Positions 17,715-26,187 of a stretch of 64,000 bases of DNA are shown here, one piece after another (position 1 is the first letter of the stretch; the number at the start of each line of letters is the position of its first letter). Source of the DNA: Planctomycetales bacterium 71-10 (GTDB taxonomy: Bacteria > Planctomycetota > Planctomycetia > Isosphaerales > Isosphaeraceae); the NCBI GenBank assembly GCA_001898385.1, contig MKTT01000050.1, forward strand, positions 1-64,000, in the 5' to 3' direction. The position numbers and the translations under genes were made by a program. The notes beneath the pieces were generated by a model. The model worked only from the letters and a program-made list of their open reading frames with translations, was not told the DNA's origin and did not search any database.

Positions 17715-18583
17715 TCGACGTTCTGGACCAGCTCGCGGATCCGCTCCATGACCCCCTTGACCTCGACCACGAGGCGGCTGATCTCGACGTCGTTGGACTT
17801 CGAGCCCACGGTGTTGATCTCGCGGCCCATCTCCTGGACGACGAATTCCAGCTTCCGGCCGCCGCTCTCCGGGGCGTCCAGGATCTCCTCGTACTGGTCC
17901 AGGTGGGCCCGGAGCCGGACCAGCTCCTCGGAGACGTCGCTGCGGTCGGCCAGGATGGCGACCTCGCGGATCAGGTCCTTGGGGTCGACGGCGACGCCGT
18001 GCTCTTGCACCAGCGCCTGGACCCGCTCGGTCAGCCGCTTCTGATAGCCCTGGACGAGCCGCGGGGCGCGGTCGGCGACCTTCCCCAGCGTCTCGCGGAT
18101 CGAGCGGCCCAGGGCCGACAGCTCGGCGGCCATGGCGGCCCCCTCGCGGACGCGGGCGGCTTCGAACTCCTTGAGGGCCTCGGCTGCGACGCGGGCGATG
18201 GCGGGCCATTCCTGCTCGACGTCGGGGGTCGCCGCCTTCATCTCCTCGACCACGCCCGGCAGCCCCAGGAGCGAGGCGAGGTCGACGGCCCCCCCGAGCT
18301 TCTCGATCTGGGCGCGGTAGCCGGACAGGGCGGCCTCGTTGAGCCGGTAGTCCTCGGCCCGGCGGGGGCGCTCGACGCGGACGGAGAGCTGGACCGTGCC
18401 GCGGCGGGCGCGGTCGCGGACCAGCCGCTCCAGCTCGGGCTCGAGCCGGCCGTAGGGGTCGTTGATCTTGGCCGTGATCTTGAGGTGGCGGTTGTTCACC
18501 GCGCGGACCTCGGCCGAGATCGCCAGGCCGGCGTCCGGTCCCTGGCCCCGGGCTTCCCCGAATCCGGTCATGCTCAGCAGCAA
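17711..18583 (-). CDS. yicC: YicC-family endoribonuclease
   Basis: The 290-residue protein has the YicC N-terminal SMTGFGEARG and EVRAVNNRHLKI motifs and the C-terminal DUF1732 with KLEFVVQEMGREINTVGSKSND and [20 protein letters not shown]. coli YicC is an endoribonuclease acting on small RNAs. TTG at 18583 gives the usual few residues before SMTGFG and has GAGG upstream; an ATG at 18571 is the alternative. It heads the yicC-gmk-rpoZ operon. Confidence 0.93.
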   Translation of the reverse strand: MLLSMTGFGEARGQGPDAGLAISAEVRAVNNRHLKITAKINDPYGRLEPELERLVRDRARRGTVQLSVRVERPRRAEDYRLNEAALSGYRAQIEKLGGAVDLASLLGLPGVVEEMKAATPDVEQEWPAIARVAAEALKEFEAARVREGAAMAAELSALGRSIRETLGKVADRAPRLVQGYQKRLTERVQALVQEHGVAVDPKDLIREVAILADRSDVSEELVRLRAHLDQYEEILDAPESGGRKLEFVVQEMGREINTVGSKSNDVEISRLVVEVKGVMERIRELVQNVE

Positions 18584-18671
18584 GGGCGGCCTCGTCGGTC
18601 GTCGTGGAAGGATCGAGGCGAGGCGGAGCGCGTCCGCCTCGCCTCGCGGTCTTTCGGGGGCCGTCGGCGGG

Positions 18672-19154
18672 TCACTTGGGGGACGGCGGCGGCTCGTTGC
18701 CGGGCGTCAGCGGGAAGTTGTTGGCGGGCGCGGCCGGCGCGTCCCCCGCGGGGGCCGGGGCGGCCGGCGGGGCCGCGGACGGGGCGGGGGCCCCGGCGAC
18801 CGGGGCCGCGGCGTCGACCGGGGCCGGGACGACGGGGGCGGGGGCCTCGGGGGCCGCGGCCGGCTTGGTGAGGTCGCGGGTCAGCGAGGTCGGGGCGTCG
18901 TCGAACAGCGACGGGGTCTGGCGGCTGGTCAGGATCACCAGCAGCATCGTCATCAGGATCCAGATCGAGGCCGCGACGATCGTGATGCGGGTGAACGTGT
19001 CCCCGGCCTTGGTGCCGAAGGCGCTGGAGCCCCCCGCGCCGCCGAAAGCCCCGGCCAGGCCGCCCCCCTTGCCGCGCTGGATCAGGACCAGGCAGACGAG
19101 GAACAGGGAGAGCAGCACGATCAGCGTGTTGAAGATAACGGTCAGTACACCCAC
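18672..19154 (-). CDS. secG: Preprotein translocase subunit SecG with long tail
   Basis: SecG is the small membrane partner of SecYE. The N-terminal half has two helices around a conserved loop: VFNTL-like helix, then [28 protein letters not shown] and a second helix [16 protein letters not shown]. This is followed by about 70 residues rich in Pro and Ala, so the protein (160 residues) is roughly twice the length of typical SecG. The GTG start at 19154 is set by AAAGGA upstream; no ATG is available. It lies 41 bases after tpiA. Confidence 0.9.
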   Translation of the reverse strand: MGVLTVIFNTLIVLLSLFLVCLVLIQRGKGGGLAGAFGGAGGSSAFGTKAGDTFTRITIVAASIWILMTMLLVILTSRQTPSLFDDAPTSLTRDLTKPAAAPEAPAPVVPAPVDAAAPVAGAPAPSAAPPAAPAPAGDAPAAPANNFPLTPGNEPPPSPK

Positions 19155-19195
19155 GTTGGGAATCCTTTGCTCGCGATCGAGGTCGGGGGCTCGGG

Positions 19196-19978
19196 TCAGG
19201 ACTTGCCGCGGGCGGTCACGTCCTGGCCCGCCTTGATGATGGCCAGGAAGTCGCCGGCCTTCAGCGCGGCACCGCCGACGAGGGCCCCGTCGATGTCCGG
19301 GCAGGCCAGCAGCTCGGCCGCGTTGTCGGGCTTGACGCTCCCGCCATACTGGACGACGACCCGGGCGGCCGTCGCCTCGCCGAAGACCTGGGCCAGCCAG
19401 CCCCGGATGTAGGCGTGGACGGCCTGGGCTTGCTCGGGGGTGGCGGTCAGGCCGGTGCCGATGGCCCACACCGGCTCATAGGCCAGGACCACGCCGGCGG
19501 CCTCCTCGGCGGTCAGCCCGGCGAGCGAGCCGGTGAGCTGCCCCAGGAGGACTTCCTCGGTCTTCTCGCCCAGGCGCTCGTCCTTGGTCTCGCCGATGCA
19601 GACGATCGGGATCAGCTTGGCGGCGAGCGCGGCCTTGAGCTTGGCGTTGACCTGGGCGTCGGTCTCGCCCATGCCGTGGCGGCGCTCGCTGTGGCCGATG
19701 ACGACGTGGGTGCAGCCGACGTCCACCAGCATCGGGCCGGAGACCTCGCCGGTGAAGGCGCCGTTGGACTCCCAGTAGAGGTCCTGGGCGGCCAGGCCGA
19801 TCGGCGAGCCTTCCAGCACCTGGTCGACCTTGTTCAGGAAGACGAACGGCGGCGCGAGGACGACGTGGACGTCGGTCGCCGGCCCGAGCCCGTTCTTCAC
19901 CCCGTCGGCGAGGGCGGCGGCGGCCTCGGTCGAGGTGGGGTTGAGCTTCCAGTTGCCGGCGATCAGCAGCGTGCGCAT
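19196..19978 (-). CDS. tpiA: Triosephosphate isomerase
   Basis: TpiA interconverts dihydroxyacetone phosphate and glyceraldehyde 3-phosphate. The 260-residue protein has GNWKLN (Asn/Lys, residues 8-13), VIGHSERR (catalytic His about residue 103), [10 protein letters not shown] (catalytic Glu about 176) and [12 protein letters not shown] for phosphate binding. ATG overlaps the aroF stop by one base (TGATG), indicating translational coupling. Confidence 0.97.
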   Translation of the reverse strand: MRTLLIAGNWKLNPTSTEAAAALADGVKNGLGPATDVHVVLAPPFVFLNKVDQVLEGSPIGLAAQDLYWESNGAFTGEVSGPMLVDVGCTHVVIGHSERRHGMGETDAQVNAKLKAALAAKLIPIVCIGETKDERLGEKTEEVLLGQLTGSLAGLTAEEAAGVVLAYEPVWAIGTGLTATPEQAQAVHAYIRGWLAQVFGEATAARVVVQYGGSVKPDNAAELLACPDIDGALVGGAALKAGDFLAIIKAGQDVTARGKS

Positions 19979-21015
19979 CAGACCGTCACTCCTTCGCAGA
20001 CGTCGATGGACTTGCCCAGCAGCTCGGCGAGCCGACGGAGCTCGGCCATGAGGCGGGCGTATTGATCGGGGAGGAGCGCCTGGGGGCCGTCGGACAGCGC
20101 CTTCTCCGGGCAGGTGTGCACCTCGACGTGCACGCCGTCGGCGCCGGAGGCCACCGACGCCTTGGCCATGGCCGGGATCAGCTCGGGCCGCCCGGTCGCG
20201 TGGCTGGGGTCGACGACGATCGGCAGGTGGCTCAGGCACTTGGCGTTGGGGACCATGGACAGGTCGAGGGTGTTCCGCGTCGAGTCCTCGAACGTCCGGA
20301 TCCCGCGCTCGCAGAGGATGACCTCGCGGTTCCCCTGGGCGAGGATGTACTCGGCCGACATCAGCAGGTCCTTGACCGTCGCGCTCATGCCGCGCTTGAT
20401 CAGGACGGGCAGCTTGACCTTGCCGACCTCCTTGAGGAGGTCGAAGTTCTGCATGTTGCGGGCGCCGATCTGGAACATGTCCGTGTACTTGGCGACGAGG
20501 TCGACCTGGCGGGGGTCCATGACCTCGGTGACGACCGGCATGTTCAGCGAGTCGCCGACGCGGCGGAGGATCCGCAGCCCGTCCTCGCCCAGGCCCTGGA
20601 AGCTGTAGGGGCTGGTGCGGGGCTTGAACGCGCCGCCGCGGAGGATGTTGGCGCCGGCGTCGCGGACCTTGACGGCCGTCTCGTACAGCAGGTCCTCGCC
20701 CTCGATCGCGCAGGGGCCGGCGATCATCGCCAGGTGGCCGCCGCCGATCTTGACCCCCTTGACGTCGAAGACCGAGTCCTCGGGGTGGAACTCGCGGCTG
20801 GCGAGCTTGAACGGCTTGAGGATCGGCACCACCTTCTCGACGCCCGGGATCGCCTCCAGGGGCTCGGCCTGGAGCTTCGACTCGTCGCCGATGACGCCGA
20901 TCACGGTGCGGGCGACGCCCTGGCTGAGGTGCGGCGTCAGCCCCAGCTCCTCGATCCGCTCCAGGACGTGCGCCACCACGTCGGGCGCGGAATGGGGCTT
21001 CAGGACGATGATCAT
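19978..21015 (-). CDS. aroF: 3-deoxy-7-phosphoheptulonate synthase (DAHP synthase), beta type with N-terminal regulatory domain
   Basis: It condenses phosphoenolpyruvate and erythrose 4-phosphate, the first step of the shikimate pathway. The 345-residue protein has an N-terminal ferredoxin-like domain (about residues 1-75), as in Thermotoga-type DAHP synthases where it mediates feedback inhibition, then the catalytic barrel with [36 protein letters not shown] and [11 protein letters not shown] 21015 is chosen because homology starts at MIIVLK. It leads the aroF-tpiA-secG cluster. Confidence 0.94.
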   Translation of the reverse strand: MIIVLKPHSAPDVVAHVLERIEELGLTPHLSQGVARTVIGVIGDESKLQAEPLEAIPGVEKVVPILKPFKLASREFHPEDSVFDVKGVKIGGGHLAMIAGPCAIEGEDLLYETAVKVRDAGANILRGGAFKPRTSPYSFQGLGEDGLRILRRVGDSLNMPVVTEVMDPRQVDLVAKYTDMFQIGARNMQNFDLLKEVGKVKLPVLIKRGMSATVKDLLMSAEYILAQGNREVILCERGIRTFEDSTRNTLDLSMVPNAKCLSHLPIVVDPSHATGRPELIPAMAKASVASGADGVHVEVHTCPEKALSDGPQALLPDQYARLMAELRRLAELLGKSIDVCEGVTV

Positions 21016-21200
21016 GGGACGCGGGTCTCGATCGAGTTCACTTCTACGGGGAGCCTTCGGCCGGCGCCTGTCGTCAAGACGCGCGCATACGAGCATCGAC
21101 CCTCGGCAACGTGCGGGGCTCCCATCCTACCGCACGCCCTCGCCGGCGCGAAGCGATCCGGGCGAAAAACCCGGTGCCGGCCGCCGGGCTCCGGCTGGGA

Positions 21201-21229
21201 AACGAAAACCCCCCGGCGGGCCCGGGGGG
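21201..21229 (-). terminator. Intrinsic terminator for the gene at 21266-21667
   Basis: A perfect 8-base stem CCCCCCGG/CCGGGGGG with a 5-base loop (21209-21229) is followed on the minus strand by TTTT then CGTTT. It lies 37 bases after the stop at 21266 and also insulates aroF. Confidence 0.85.
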
Positions 21230-21265
21230 AGGAAGGGGAGGCGTCGCGATCCGATCGATCCGGCG

Positions 21266-21667
21266 TCACTTCCGCTTGGAGCTGGAGCCGCCGGCTTCCA
21301 GCAGGTCGCCCTCGTCGTCCGCGTCCGCCTCCGCCTCCTCGACGGCCACGGCCACGCCCCCCTCCAGGTCGCCCTCGACCTCGCCGTCCTCGGCGTCGGC
21401 GCCCGGGGCCTTGCCGGTCCGGGTGGCCGGCACGGCGAGGTAGGACTGGTGCTCCCACTGGCCGGCCCAGAACTGGCCCGTCCAGCGCTGCAGGGAGATG
21501 GCGCGCACGGTGGGACGGTCCTCGTCCCGGATCACCTCGCCCCACGCCCCGGCGTAGGCGGCGCGGACCTGCGAGGAGCTCTCGCCCACGCACAGAAGAC
21601 GCTCGCCGTTGGGGGAGAGGCAGGCGATCGCACGCCAGTCCTGAGCACCGCTCGTTCCGCTACTCAT
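21266..21667 (-). CDS. Small acidic protein of unknown function
   Basis: The 133-residue protein has a folded-looking N-terminal part (WRAIACLSPNGERLLCVG, VRAAYAGAWGEVI, RAISLQRWTGQFWAGQWEHQ), followed from about residue 90 by a strongly acidic Glu/Asp/Ala tail and a basic end (SSSKRK). No signal peptide. I do not recognise a family. A good terminator follows, and codon usage matches neighbours, supporting a real monocistronic gene. Confidence 0.6.
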   Translation of the reverse strand: MSSGTSGAQDWRAIACLSPNGERLLCVGESSSQVRAAYAGAWGEVIRDEDRPTVRAISLQRWTGQFWAGQWEHQSYLAVPATRTGKAPGADAEDGEVEGDLEGGVAVAVEEAEADADDEGDLLEAGGSSSKRK

Positions 21668-22124
21668 CTTTGGATATTTCCCCGCCCGACGCGGCCGATC
21701 CTCCGCATCCTGCGCCTTGTGTCGTCGACTCGACGCCGCATCGGGACTTGTTCTAGGCGACCCGGTGAATTCTCGGTCGGGTGGCTTCCATACAGGTTCT
21801 GGTCCGTAGAGACGCCGCCCCGGCGATCGTCGTCGCAGACGCCCGCGCGACGGATGACGCGAAGAATCGGCCTGCGCCGGATTCTCGGGGCGTCAGCACG
21901 ATGGATGACCTTGGCGAGGCCGGAGGTGGGCATTCGAGGGCGAGGCGGGGGGATGGATGGCGGCCGACCCGTGGGGTGGACGCGGCCTCCCTGGTTCGCC
22001 CTCGCGGCGACGGTCTCTACACCTCGAAATTGTAGCGTGCCCCCCCACCCTCGGCGAATGAAATCCGAAAAACTCGACGCCGGCGCCCCTCCCAGGACGC
22101 CTCGCCGATGCGAGCCGATCCGGC
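21668..22124. other. 457-base intergenic gap
   Basis: It lies between a minus-strand gene starting at 21667 and a minus-strand gene ending at 22125. No tRNA, recognisable repeat or convincing gene was seen. The right part carries no obvious terminator; the part next to 21667 contains the presumed promoter (ATATTTCC-like stretch at about 21671-21678). Confidence 0.4.
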
Positions 22125-23123
22125 TCACCCGCCGGCCCCGATCTTGAGCAGCACCTTCCCGCCGCGGCCCACCGCCGCGGCCTCGCGGGCGGCCTCGCCG
22201 ACCCGCTCCAGCGGGTACGACTTGCCGACGTCGGCCGAGAGGACCCCCTCCCGGATCAGCGTCGCGACCTCCCGAAAGAGCATGAGGGCCTTCGGGATGG
22301 AGCGTTCGGCCATCCAGTAGCCGAGCCAGAAGCCCTCGACCGAGGTCCGGGACGTGATGAGCGACCGCGGGTCGACGGCGATCGGCTCGTCGGTCAGCGA
22401 GCCGTACACGACCAGCCGGCCCCCCTTGCCCAGCGACCGGAAGACGGCCGTCCCGGCCTCGCCGCCGATCGGGTCCAGGGCGTACCTCGGGCCGTCGCCG
22501 CCGGTGATGCGCCGCACCTGTTCGGGGACGGGCCCTTCCGACGAGCTGACGACCGCGTCGGCGCCCAGGTCGATCAGCTCCTGCTTGGCCTCGCTCCGGC
22601 GCACCACGCAGAGGGTCTTGAAGCCGTCGCGGCGGCCGAGGCGGACGATCATCTTGCCGAGGGTGGAGCCGGCGGCGGAGATCAGCAGCCATTCCCCCTT
22701 CGGCACGGCCAGGACGTGCCGGGTCAGGGCGACGGCCGTCATCGGGTTGACGAAGAAGGTGGCGGCCTGGTCGTCCGGGATGTCGGCCGCGACCGGCCGG
22801 GCCTGCTTCCAGGGGATGACGGCGTACTCGGCCCAGTTGCCCCCCTTATTATTGATGGCGACGACCCGCTTGCCGACCACGAACCGGCCCATCAGCCCCG
22901 GCCCGGCCTTGTCGACCACCCCGACCCCTTCGAACCCCGGCACGGCCGGCGGCGTCGGCCGGACGCCGTAGCGACCCTCCACGAACATGGTGTCCGACGG
23001 GTTGATCGGGCTGGCGATCATCCGGACGCGGACCTCCCCGGGCCCCGGCTCGGGCGTGGGGACCTCGCGGACTTCCAGCACCTCGGCGGGGTCCCCGAAC
23101 TTCGAGAAGACGGCGGCTTTCAT
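22125..23123 (-). CDS. Zinc-dependent alcohol dehydrogenase-family oxidoreductase (MECR/quinone-reductase type)
   Basis: The 332-residue protein is a medium-chain dehydrogenase/reductase. N-terminal MKAAVFSKFGDPAEVLEVRE and VRMIASPINPSD are followed by FEGVGVV; the cofactor domain has LLISAAGSTLGKMIVRLGRR at about residues 150-170. Typical catalytic zinc Cys/His ligands are missing and NPMTAVALTRH resembles 2-enoyl-thioester reductases (MECR/ETR), so an NADPH-dependent enoyl or quinone reductase is likely. ATG 23123 is used; the frame stays open upstream only because it runs through the dispersed repeat. Confidence 0.83.
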   Translation of the reverse strand: MKAAVFSKFGDPAEVLEVREVPTPEPGPGEVRVRMIASPINPSDTMFVEGRYGVRPTPPAVPGFEGVGVVDKAGPGLMGRFVVGKRVVAINNKGGNWAEYAVIPWKQARPVAADIPDDQAATFFVNPMTAVALTRHVLAVPKGEWLLISAAGSTLGKMIVRLGRRDGFKTLCVVRRSEAKQELIDLGADAVVSSSEGPVPEQVRRITGGDGPRYALDPIGGEAGTAVFRSLGKGGRLVVYGSLTDEPIAVDPRSLITSRTSVEGFWLGYWMAERSIPKALMLFREVATLIREGVLSADVGKSYPLERVGEAAREAAAVGRGGKVLLKIGAGG

Positions 23124-23201
23124 GTCGATTCGCTTCCGATTCGATTGCGGCGTGCGCGTGTGCCTTGGGACTTTGACGGAAGGTCGTACGCTCATGGACG
23201 T

Positions 23202-23378
23202 CTTCCCCCCTCGCGGGGGAAGACAGACGCCGAAGGCGTCAGATGAGGGGGACGCGAAGCGCGGGCCCCGTCGGGATTCGAAGGCCCGTCCGAGCCGGCC
23301 CGGGATCCCGACGGCTTTCTCGCTCGTCGTCCCCCTCATCCGGCCCTGCGGGCCACCTTCCCCCGCCAGGGGGGAAGG
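23202..23378 (+). repeat. Dispersed hairpin element, copy 1
   Basis: Begins CTTCCCCCCTCGCGGGGGAA and ends at a CCTTCCCCC/GGGGGAAGG hairpin. An inner hairpin GACGCC-GAA-GGCGTC is at 23226-23240. ATGAGGGGGACG in the left half pairs with CGTCCCCCTCAT in the right half, and a GGCCC-TGC-GGGCC hairpin follows. It lies between divergent genes. Confidence 0.9.
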
Positions 23379-23450
23379 CCGTTACGACGCCCCCTCAACC
23401 TCCGGCGCGATCCGCCAAAATCCAAAGGTACACCCTGGCGGGCGCGGCCC

Positions 23451-23479
23451 TTGGGGGACGGTCGGGACCGGGTTATCTT
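23451..23479 (+). promoter_or_regulatory. Candidate promoter for the sulfurtransferase
   Basis: TTGGGG (23451-23456) and TATCTT (23474-23479) are 17 bases apart, 42 bases before the start at 23521. Confidence 0.4.
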
Positions 23480-23520
23480 AAGGGGCGAAGCCCCGGGAAA
23501 CCTACAGGGACGCGAACCCC

Positions 23521-24387
23521 ATGCCCGACCGAGACCCGATCGTCACGCCCGAATGGCTCGAAGCCCACCTCGACGACCCGTCCGTCCGCGTCGTCGACGT
23601 CCGCGGCTACGTCGTCGCCCGCCCCGTCGCCCCGGGCGTGGAGGAGGCCGACTACAAGGGGGCGCCCGAGGAGTACGCCGCGTCCCACATCCCGGGGGCC
23701 GTCTACGTCGACTGGACCCGCGACATCGTCGACCTCGACGACCCGGTGAAGGCCCAGGTCGCGAAGCCCGGGGCGTTCGCCGAGGCGATGGCCGCCCGGG
23801 GGATCGGCGACGAGACGCACGTCGTGGCGGTCGACCACATGGGGGGCCAGTACGCCACCCGGCTCTGGTGGGCGCTCGCCTACCACGGCCACGACCGCGC
23901 GAGCGTCCTCCAGGGGGGCTGGAACCGCTGGGTGGAGGAGGGGCGGCCGACGACGGCCGAGGTCCCGACGCCGCCCCGCGCGACCTTCACGCCCCGCGTC
24001 CGCCCCGCGCTCCGGCTGACCGCGGAGCAGCTCCGCGACCGCCTGGGCGAGCCGGGCCTGCAACTCGTCGACGCCCGCGACGCCGGCCAGTACACGGCGG
24101 CGCGTCGCCGCGGCCCGCGGGGCGGGCGCATCCCGGGGGCCGTCAACATCCCCCGCGAGCGGTTCTTCGCCGAGGGGGGCGGGTTCCTGCCGCTCGACGA
24201 ACTCCGGACGGTCGTCGAACGCGAGAATCTGGACCCGAGTTGGCCGGTCGTCGCCTACTGCAACGGCGGCGTCGCGGCCACGGTGGTCCTCTTCAACCTC
24301 GCCCGCCTCGGCTACGCCGACCTCGCCAATTATGACGGGTCGTGGAACGAGTGGGGCGAACGGCTCGACCTGCCGATCGAGCCGTGA
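23521..24387 (+). CDS. Two-domain sulfurtransferase (rhodanese/TST)
   Basis: The 288-residue protein has two rhodanese domains. The N-terminal one (about 1-140) starts VTPEWLEAHLDD and carries DHMGGQYA where the catalytic loop would be, with no Cys, so it is the usual inactive domain. The C-terminal one (about 165-285) contains the active loop YCNGGVAA with Cys near residue 247. It moves sulfane sulfur from thiosulfate or 3-mercaptopyruvate to cyanide or thiol acceptors in the cytoplasm. No signal peptide. Confidence 0.9.
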   Translation: MPDRDPIVTPEWLEAHLDDPSVRVVDVRGYVVARPVAPGVEEADYKGAPEEYAASHIPGAVYVDWTRDIVDLDDPVKAQVAKPGAFAEAMAARGIGDETHVVAVDHMGGQYATRLWWALAYHGHDRASVLQGGWNRWVEEGRPTTAEVPTPPRATFTPRVRPALRLTAEQLRDRLGEPGLQLVDARDAGQYTAARRRGPRGGRIPGAVNIPRERFFAEGGGFLPLDELRTVVERENLDPSWPVVAYCNGGVAATVVLFNLARLGYADLANYDGSWNEWGERLDLPIEP

Positions 24388-24413
24388 AGGCGGGGGGGGC
24401 CGCCGCCCGTCGG

Positions 24414-24665
24414 TCAGGCCGACGCCTTGATCGCGGCGGGCTTGAACTTCGGGGCCTTCGCGATGGGCTTCTTCACGGCGACCGGCGTCGCGACGGCTTC
24501 CATCCCTTCGGCTTCTGGGTCGTCCTGGGCCTGGAGCGGGTCGGCCTGCTTGATGGCGCACTGGGGATGGATGCCGGCCTTGGAGTAGACCGACTGCCGG
24601 CAGACCGGGCAGCGGCGGCGACGGTCGTCCGGGAGGGGGGAATGGGAATTCCTGGGGTTGATCAT
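24414..24665 (-). CDS. Small Cys-motif protein of unknown function
   Basis: The 83-residue protein has CPVCRQSVYSKAGIHPQC in its first half (three Cys and a His spaced as in a small zinc-binding knuckle) and a Lys/Ala/Pro-rich C-terminal tail (VKKPIAKAPKFKPAAIKASA). The basic tail suggests nucleic-acid binding, but this is inference. It converges with the sulfurtransferase across a 26-base gap that can fold as GGCGG/CCGCC. Confidence 0.6.
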   Translation of the reverse strand: MINPRNSHSPLPDDRRRRCPVCRQSVYSKAGIHPQCAIKQADPLQAQDDPEAEGMEAVATPVAVKKPIAKAPKFKPAAIKASA

Positions 24666-24970
24666 GGTGCGGCCCGCCTTCCTTGGTACGGGTGACGAGT
24701 AGGCTTCGGCGACATCGTCCGCGCCGACGGGCGAGAAAGCTACCATGAACGCCCTGATCGTGGAACCCCGATTCCCGCGCGGATGGGGTGAGGCCGGGTT
24801 GGCTCCGAATGGCTTTGTCCGTCGGCACGACGTTGCGCGGGGGTATTGGTGTATGTGGCTTGTGGTGTTGGTTTTGAGTCGATTTGCGCGGTCCGGAAAA
24901 TGGGTTTGTTCGTCGCAATCGAGTTGTTGTTTTCGTGGGCGTCGCGGACCTTGGGGGCTATCCTGACGTC

Positions 24971-25150
24971 CTTCCCCCCCTGGCGGGGGAAGGTGGCCCG
25001 CAGGGCCGGATGAGGGGGAGGACAAGCGCGACGGTGGTCGGATCTCGCGGCGGCCGTCTCGGGCGGGCCCTCGAATCCCGACGGGGCCCGTGCTTCGCGT
25101 CCCCCTCATCTGACGCCTTCGGCGTCCGTCTTCCCCCGCGAGGGGGGAAG
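24971..25150 (-). repeat. Dispersed hairpin element, copy 2 (inverted)
   Basis: Same element as copy 1 but on the opposite strand. The GACGCC/GGCGTC inner hairpin and the long-range ATGAGGGGGA/TCCCCCTCAT pairing are present; the middle region (about 25030-25095) differs most. Confidence 0.9.
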
Positions 25151-25264
25151 ACGCTCCTCATCAAATATTCGAACCGTCCGGGCGGACCGCTCGGACCACC
25201 CTTCGGTGTCGCCTCGGCCTATCGCGGCCTCCGCACGCCCGGCACGTTCCTGACACTCCGACGA

Positions 25265-25300
25265 CCCTCACCCGCCGCTGCGCGGCTACCCTCTCCCGGC
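25265..25300 (+). repeat. Second palindromic element
   Basis: CCCTCACCC leads into a CCGC/GCGG hairpin and then a perfect 9-base stem CCCTCTCCC/GGGAGAGGG with a 3-base loop (25279-25299). It is similar in design but different in sequence from the main element. Extragenic palindromes of this pattern are common in G+C-rich bacteria. Confidence 0.65.
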
Positions 25301-25498
25301 GGGAGAGGGGATGTCGTGGGGCAGGCTTCTTGCGTTATTTAGAGCGGTGCTGGGTTGTCCAACCCCCGCCGTGGTTGCTCGTGGCGGCGCGACTCTCGCT
25401 TCCCTGATCGATCCATGCGGGTTGTTAAAGAACCTCCGACCATCGGATAAGGTCCGCGACCACAGCGTCGAGATTTCAGGATTCGCGAAAAAAGCGGC

Positions 25499-26170
25499 TC
25501 AGGATTGGGCCGGCACGCCCAGGGCCTTGCGGAGGCGCTGGTCCTTCTTCTTGGCGACCTTGGCGCGCTCGGAGGTCTCGTCGTCGCTCGACCAGGCTTC
25601 GGGGTGGGTCTGGGCGTAGTAGGCGCTGGAGACCAGGAGGTCTTGCAGGCTGAAGACGTGGGTCTGGTGGCGCTCGGAGTTGGCCAGCTCGAAGTTCTGG
25701 TCCATCTTGACGGCGTCGAACGGGCAGTACTCGGCGCAGAGGCCGCAGTTCATGCAGACGTCCATGTCGATGAAGAAGTCCTCGGGGAGCGGGACGACGG
25801 TCCCCTTGGGGCTCTTCGCCTGGACCATCCAGATGCACTGGGGGGGGCAGACCTTCGCGCAGATGTTGCAGGAGGTGCAGCGGACGTTGCCGTCCTCGTC
25901 GTCGTAGACGAGCACCGGCAGCATGCGGAACCGCTCGTAGACGGGGAGGCGCTCGTCGGGGTACTCGACGGTGAACAGGCCGTCGGTGTGCTCGTCCTGG
26001 ACGACGACGCGCTCCTCGCCGCGCGCGGGGGAGCGGAAGAGGTCGAGGGCCTGGGGGCCGCCGCCGCGCCGGGTGAGCGCGAGGCCGTCGCGGACGTCGC
26101 GCGCGAACGTGAGGAGGAACCGCCTGAGCGTGATCCAGTGGCCCCGGATCACGCCTCGCCCGATGGACAT
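25499..26170 (-). CDS. nuoI: NADH-quinone oxidoreductase subunit I
   Basis: NuoI carries two [4Fe-4S] clusters (N6a, N6b) relaying electrons in complex I. The 223-residue protein has CTSCNICAKVCPP (Cys98, 101, 104, 108) and CMNCGLCAEYCPF (Cys139, 142, 145, 149), plus the expected N-terminal amphipathic region and an extended C-terminal basic tail. ATG 26170 lies 17 bases after the nuoBCD stop, so the pair is an operon. No nuoH, J, K, L, M or N adjoins it, unlike the standard nuo order. Confidence 0.93.
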   Translation of the reverse strand: MSIGRGVIRGHWITLRRFLLTFARDVRDGLALTRRGGGPQALDLFRSPARGEERVVVQDEHTDGLFTVEYPDERLPVYERFRMLPVLVYDDEDGNVRCTSCNICAKVCPPQCIWMVQAKSPKGTVVPLPEDFFIDMDVCMNCGLCAEYCPFDAVKMDQNFELANSERHQTHVFSLQDLLVSSAYYAQTHPEAWSSDDETSERAKVAKKKDQRLRKALGVPAQS

Positions 26171-26187
26171 GAGACCCTTCCTTCGCC

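Larger units (their letters stand above)
23124..23520. other. 397-base divergent intergenic gap
   Basis: It separates divergent genes. Dispersed element copy 1 occupies 23202-23378; the right end carries a promoter-like pair for the sulfurtransferase. Confidence 0.6.
24666..25498. other. 833-base intergenic gap with two repeat types
   Basis: No convincing gene. It contains a T/G-rich stretch of lower G+C (about 24835-24930), dispersed element copy 2 in inverted orientation (24971-25150), a second palindromic element (25265-25300), and an A/T-richer stretch (25400-25490) with a T6 run on the minus strand just after nuoI. Short open frames here lack any recognisable product. Confidence 0.6.

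Noticed and set aside
23124-23339. Upstream extension of the oxidoreductase, and other small frames through the repeats (24884-25342, 35467-35663, 63495-63803)
   Set aside because: They translate the dispersed element itself, giving near-identical Arg/Gly/Pro peptides at unrelated loci.
23521-24387. Sulfurtransferase as damaged because its first domain lacks Cys
   Set aside because: An inactive first rhodanese domain is normal in this family; the second has the catalytic Cys.
24745-24966. 73-codon frame in the long gap
   Set aside because: No ribosome site of note, no domain, and it runs into the repeat region.
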